From: Roseiflexaceae bacterium
Lineage (GTDB): Bacteria > Chloroflexota > Chloroflexia > Chloroflexales > Roseiflexaceae
Reading direction: 5' to 3'
NCBI GenBank assembly: GCA_014381165.1
Contig: JACMIM010000130.1
Coordinates: 1 to 7,505 of the forward strand
DNA: 7,505 nucleotides
Of the stretch, positions 5,895-7,505 are shown in pieces (within the stretch, counting starts at the first letter, position 1; each line of letters opens with the position of its first letter). Position numbers and translations under genes: made by a program. Below the pieces are notes generated by a model. The model searched no databases and was not told the origin of the DNA. It saw only the letters and a program-made list of their open reading frames with translations.

Positions 5895-7181
5895 ATGAAT
5901 CGTCACCTTTCAACCCTGCAACGAATCTTCTTTGTGAGTGTCTGCGTTCTAGCACTGCTGGCGTGGGTCGGCCTGGCTGTCGATACTGCGGGGCTTGTCC
6001 AGCAGGCCGTGGCAGTTACGCCCACGCTTGCGCCGGCTAGCATTGCAGTCGCTGCTGATCCTACTCCGACCGCGCTGCCTGCCCGCCCCCGCCCGACCAT
6101 CGCGCCCGATGCTGTGGTGTATCAGGAGCTGTCCGAGCAAGCCGTGCAGCAGGCGCTTCACCCGAAGACTGGGCGTTACATTGCGGCCTGGCTGCCCAAC
6201 TCCTTCGACGAAAAGAACCGCCGCTCGTTTGAAGCCAATGCCGACATTCTCGACGAGATCAGCCCGTTCTGGTATGCCACCAACGCGCGCGGCGACCTGC
6301 GCCATGGTTACGACGCCCGCGACGATGAACTGATCGAGTTGGCCCACGCCAATAATGTGCTGGTCATCCCCTCGGTGCATAACATCGTCAATGGTGTCGA
6401 TCCTGTGCCCGCGTTGTTGCGCAACCCGGAGGCGCGCAGCCGCCAGGTGCGCCAGATCGTCGATGAGGTGCTGACCCGCAACTACGATGGCTTTGATATC
6501 GACTATGAATCGCTGTCCGCCAGCCTGCGCGAGCCATACTCGGCCTTTATCATCGAATTGGCCGAGGCGCTGCACGCGCAGGGCAAGCTGCTAACGGTGG
6601 CCGTCCACGCCAAGACCTGTGACTTCTGCGGGCTAGGCGGCTTCCAGGATTGGGCCGTGGTCGGCAAATACGCCGACCGCATGCGGATTATGACGTATGA
6701 TATGAGCTGGAAGGGCGGCAGTCCCGGCCCGGTTGCGCCGGTTTACTGGGTCAACGATGTGGCCGAGTACGCCCGCAGTGTGGTCGACCCAGCTAAGGTT
6801 ATTATCGGGGTGCCTTTTTACGGCTATGACTGGCGACAGGGCGGCGGCGACGCCAAAGCCTACAACTGGGAGGACTTCGACGCAATCACTCAGGCCTATG
6901 GTGCCGAGCGGGTGCTGGTTGAGACCGACAGCCGGGGTCGGGTGGTGCAGGAAAATCGTATCACCTACACCCTTGGCGGCAGTCGGCGGGTTGCCTACTT
7001 TGCCACCAGCCGCAGCCTGGAGGCCAAGATCGGCCTGGTGCAGAACCTCGACCTGGGCGGCATTGCGATCTGGCGGCTCGGTGGCGAAGATCCTGATAAC
7101 TGGACAGTCATCCGTGAACAGTTAATCGAAGACCCGTTCGAGAGCCAGCGCATGGTCAACCGAGCACTACCCAACCACTGA
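5895..7181 (+). CDS. Membrane-tethered GH18 glycoside hydrolase
   Basis: This 428-residue protein belongs to glycoside hydrolase family 18 (chitinase-like; closest in style to the YaaH/SleL group acting on peptidoglycan or similar GlcNAc polymers). Residues 11-29 are a hydrophobic signal or anchor, followed by a Pro/Ala/Thr-rich tether to about 71, so the enzyme faces outward. The barrel spans about 94-410. The family motif DGFDIDYE is intact (Asp198, Asp201, Asp203, catalytic acid Glu205), with MTYD at 266-269 and AIWRLGGED at 391-399 closing the site. CDFC (242-245) could form a disulfide. No LysM or other wall-binding repeat is present, unlike many YaaH relatives. No ribosome site precedes the ATG, which overlaps three CAAT units (5885-5896), so translation may be coupled to the upstream gene. 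Exact substrate is unknown. Confidence 0.9.
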   Translation: MNRHLSTLQRIFFVSVCVLALLAWVGLAVDTAGLVQQAVAVTPTLAPASIAVAADPTPTALPARPRPTIAPDAVVYQELSEQAVQQALHPKTGRYIAAWLPNSFDEKNRRSFEANADILDEISPFWYATNARGDLRHGYDARDDELIELAHANNVLVIPSVHNIVNGVDPVPALLRNPEARSRQVRQIVDEVLTRNYDGFDIDYESLSASLREPYSAFIIELAEALHAQGKLLTVAVHAKTCDFCGLGGFQDWAVVGKYADRMRIMTYDMSWKGGSPGPVAPVYWVNDVAEYARSVVDPAKVIIGVPFYGYDWRQGGGDAKAYNWEDFDAITQAYGAERVLVETDSRGRVVQENRITYTLGGSRRVAYFATSRSLEAKIGLVQNLDLGGIAIWRLGGEDPDNWTVIREQLIEDPFESQRMVNRALPNH

Positions 7182-7183
7182 AC

Positions 7184-7211
7184 ATTGCAGATTTTAGATT
7201 GCAGATTTTAG
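7184..7211. repeat. Two tandem copies of a 14-mer
   Basis: ATTGCAGATTTTAG occurs at 7184-7197 and 7198-7211, followed by ATTAGG. It begins 2 nt after the GH18 stop codon. A TTGCAG-18-TAGATT arrangement within it (7185-7214) could pass as a very weak promoter, but I do not rely on it. Confidence 0.85.
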
Positions 7212-7216
7212 ATTAG

Positions 7217-7258
7217 GCCATCAGCCATCAGCCATCAGCCATCAGCCATCAGCCATCA
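7217..7258. repeat. Six tandem copies of heptamer GCCATCA
   Basis: Six perfect copies fill 7217-7258 and end 2 nt before the ATG of the next gene, where a ribosome site would normally lie. It is a simple-sequence repeat of the heptanucleotide type also known from cyanobacterial spacers (STRR). Copy number is likely to vary by slippage; that is inference. Confidence 0.95.
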
Positions 7259-7260
7259 CC

Positions 7261-7505
7261 ATGACAGAGCGCTCCGTCCGACAAAACCCAGAAGAGGCCG
7301 AGCGGCTGTACCAGCGCGGCCTGGGCGCGGCGCGTGGCGGGCAGCGGCGCATGGCGGCTAGCCTGCTGTCGCGCGCCGTGCAGCTGAACCCGCAGCACGC
7401 GCAGGCCTGGTTATGGTTGTCCGGCGTGCTGGACGAGCCGAGTGAGATTGCATTCTGCTTGCGCTCGGTGCTTTCGATCGACCCGGCCAACCAGCGCGCT
7501 CAACA
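7261..7505 (+). CDS. TPR-repeat protein, N-terminal part
   Basis: The frame is open from the ATG at 7261 to the window edge (81 full codons) and begins MTERSVRQNPEEAERLY. It reads as tetratricopeptide-like helices: AERLYQRGLGAA, then AASLLSRAVQLNPQHAQAWLWLSGVL, then a CLRSVLSIDPANQRAQ segment. TPR proteins hold protein partners; the partner here is unknown. There is no signal sequence in the visible part. No Shine-Dalgarno site precedes the ATG because the heptamer array occupies that place; an in-frame ATG at 7351 is less likely, as it would cut the first repeat. It may be co-transcribed with GH18 (79-nt gap). The C-terminal domains lie outside the window. Confidence 0.8.
   Translation, partial: MTERSVRQNPEEAERLYQRGLGAARGGQRRMAASLLSRAVQLNPQHAQAWLWLSGVLDEPSEIAFCLRSVLSIDPANQRAQ

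Noticed and set aside
5949..6575. 208-codon open frame on the minus strand inside the GH18 gene
   Set aside because: It is a shadow of a gene with an intact catalytic motif, without its own ribosome site or promoter.
7217..7258. Possible CRISPR or iteron array
   Set aside because: Contiguous 7-nt units without spacers form a simple-sequence repeat, and no replication initiator gene is nearby.

Overview
The window suggests a GC-rich member of the Chloroflexota, probably of the Chloroflexus/Roseiflexus type. This is an inference from several signs: secreted proteins with short Pro/Thr/Ala-rich tethers, a TPR protein of a style common in that phylum (AWLWLSG...DPAN), and intergenic spacers full of GC-rich hairpins and short tandem repeats. 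No rRNA, tRNA, phage, plasmid or insertion-sequence gene was seen. The content is mostly chromosomal housekeeping plus envelope or secreted proteins.

Layout. (1) 143-1774 (+): a lipoprotein HtrA/trypsin-like serine protease with a PDZ domain and an extra C-terminal domain. (2) 1775-2034: a convergent spacer with a long inverted repeat at 1838-1878 and a 16-bp tandem array that runs into the stop codon of the next gene. (3) 2024-3079 (-): holB, the DNA polymerase III delta' subunit. (4) 3197-3589 (+): a single-domain CheY-like receiver with alanine where the phosphoacceptor aspartate should be; it diverges from holB. (5) 3652-5079 (-): a fabF-type ketosynthase with about 65 extra N-terminal residues, convergent with the receiver. 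(6) 5080-5506: a 427-nt non-coding divergent spacer with an extended -10 promoter for fabF, several hairpins and a near-consensus promoter for the rightward genes. (7) 5507-7181 (+): a probable two-gene unit, a minimal zincin-type metallopeptidase followed by a membrane-tethered GH18 glycosidase. (8) 7182-7260: two kinds of short tandem repeat. (9) 7261 to the window end (+): the start of a TPR protein.

The genes do not form one pathway. holB (replication) and fabF (fatty-acid elongation) are cytoplasmic housekeeping functions, each apparently with its own promoter. The HtrA-like lipoprotein and the GH18 protein act outside the membrane, in protein quality control and in glycan or cell-wall turnover. 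I found no convincing undescribed multi-gene system. The items most worth a second look are the receiver without its aspartate, the N-terminal extension of the ketosynthase, the repeat array fused to the holB stop codon, and the heptamer array against the TPR start codon.
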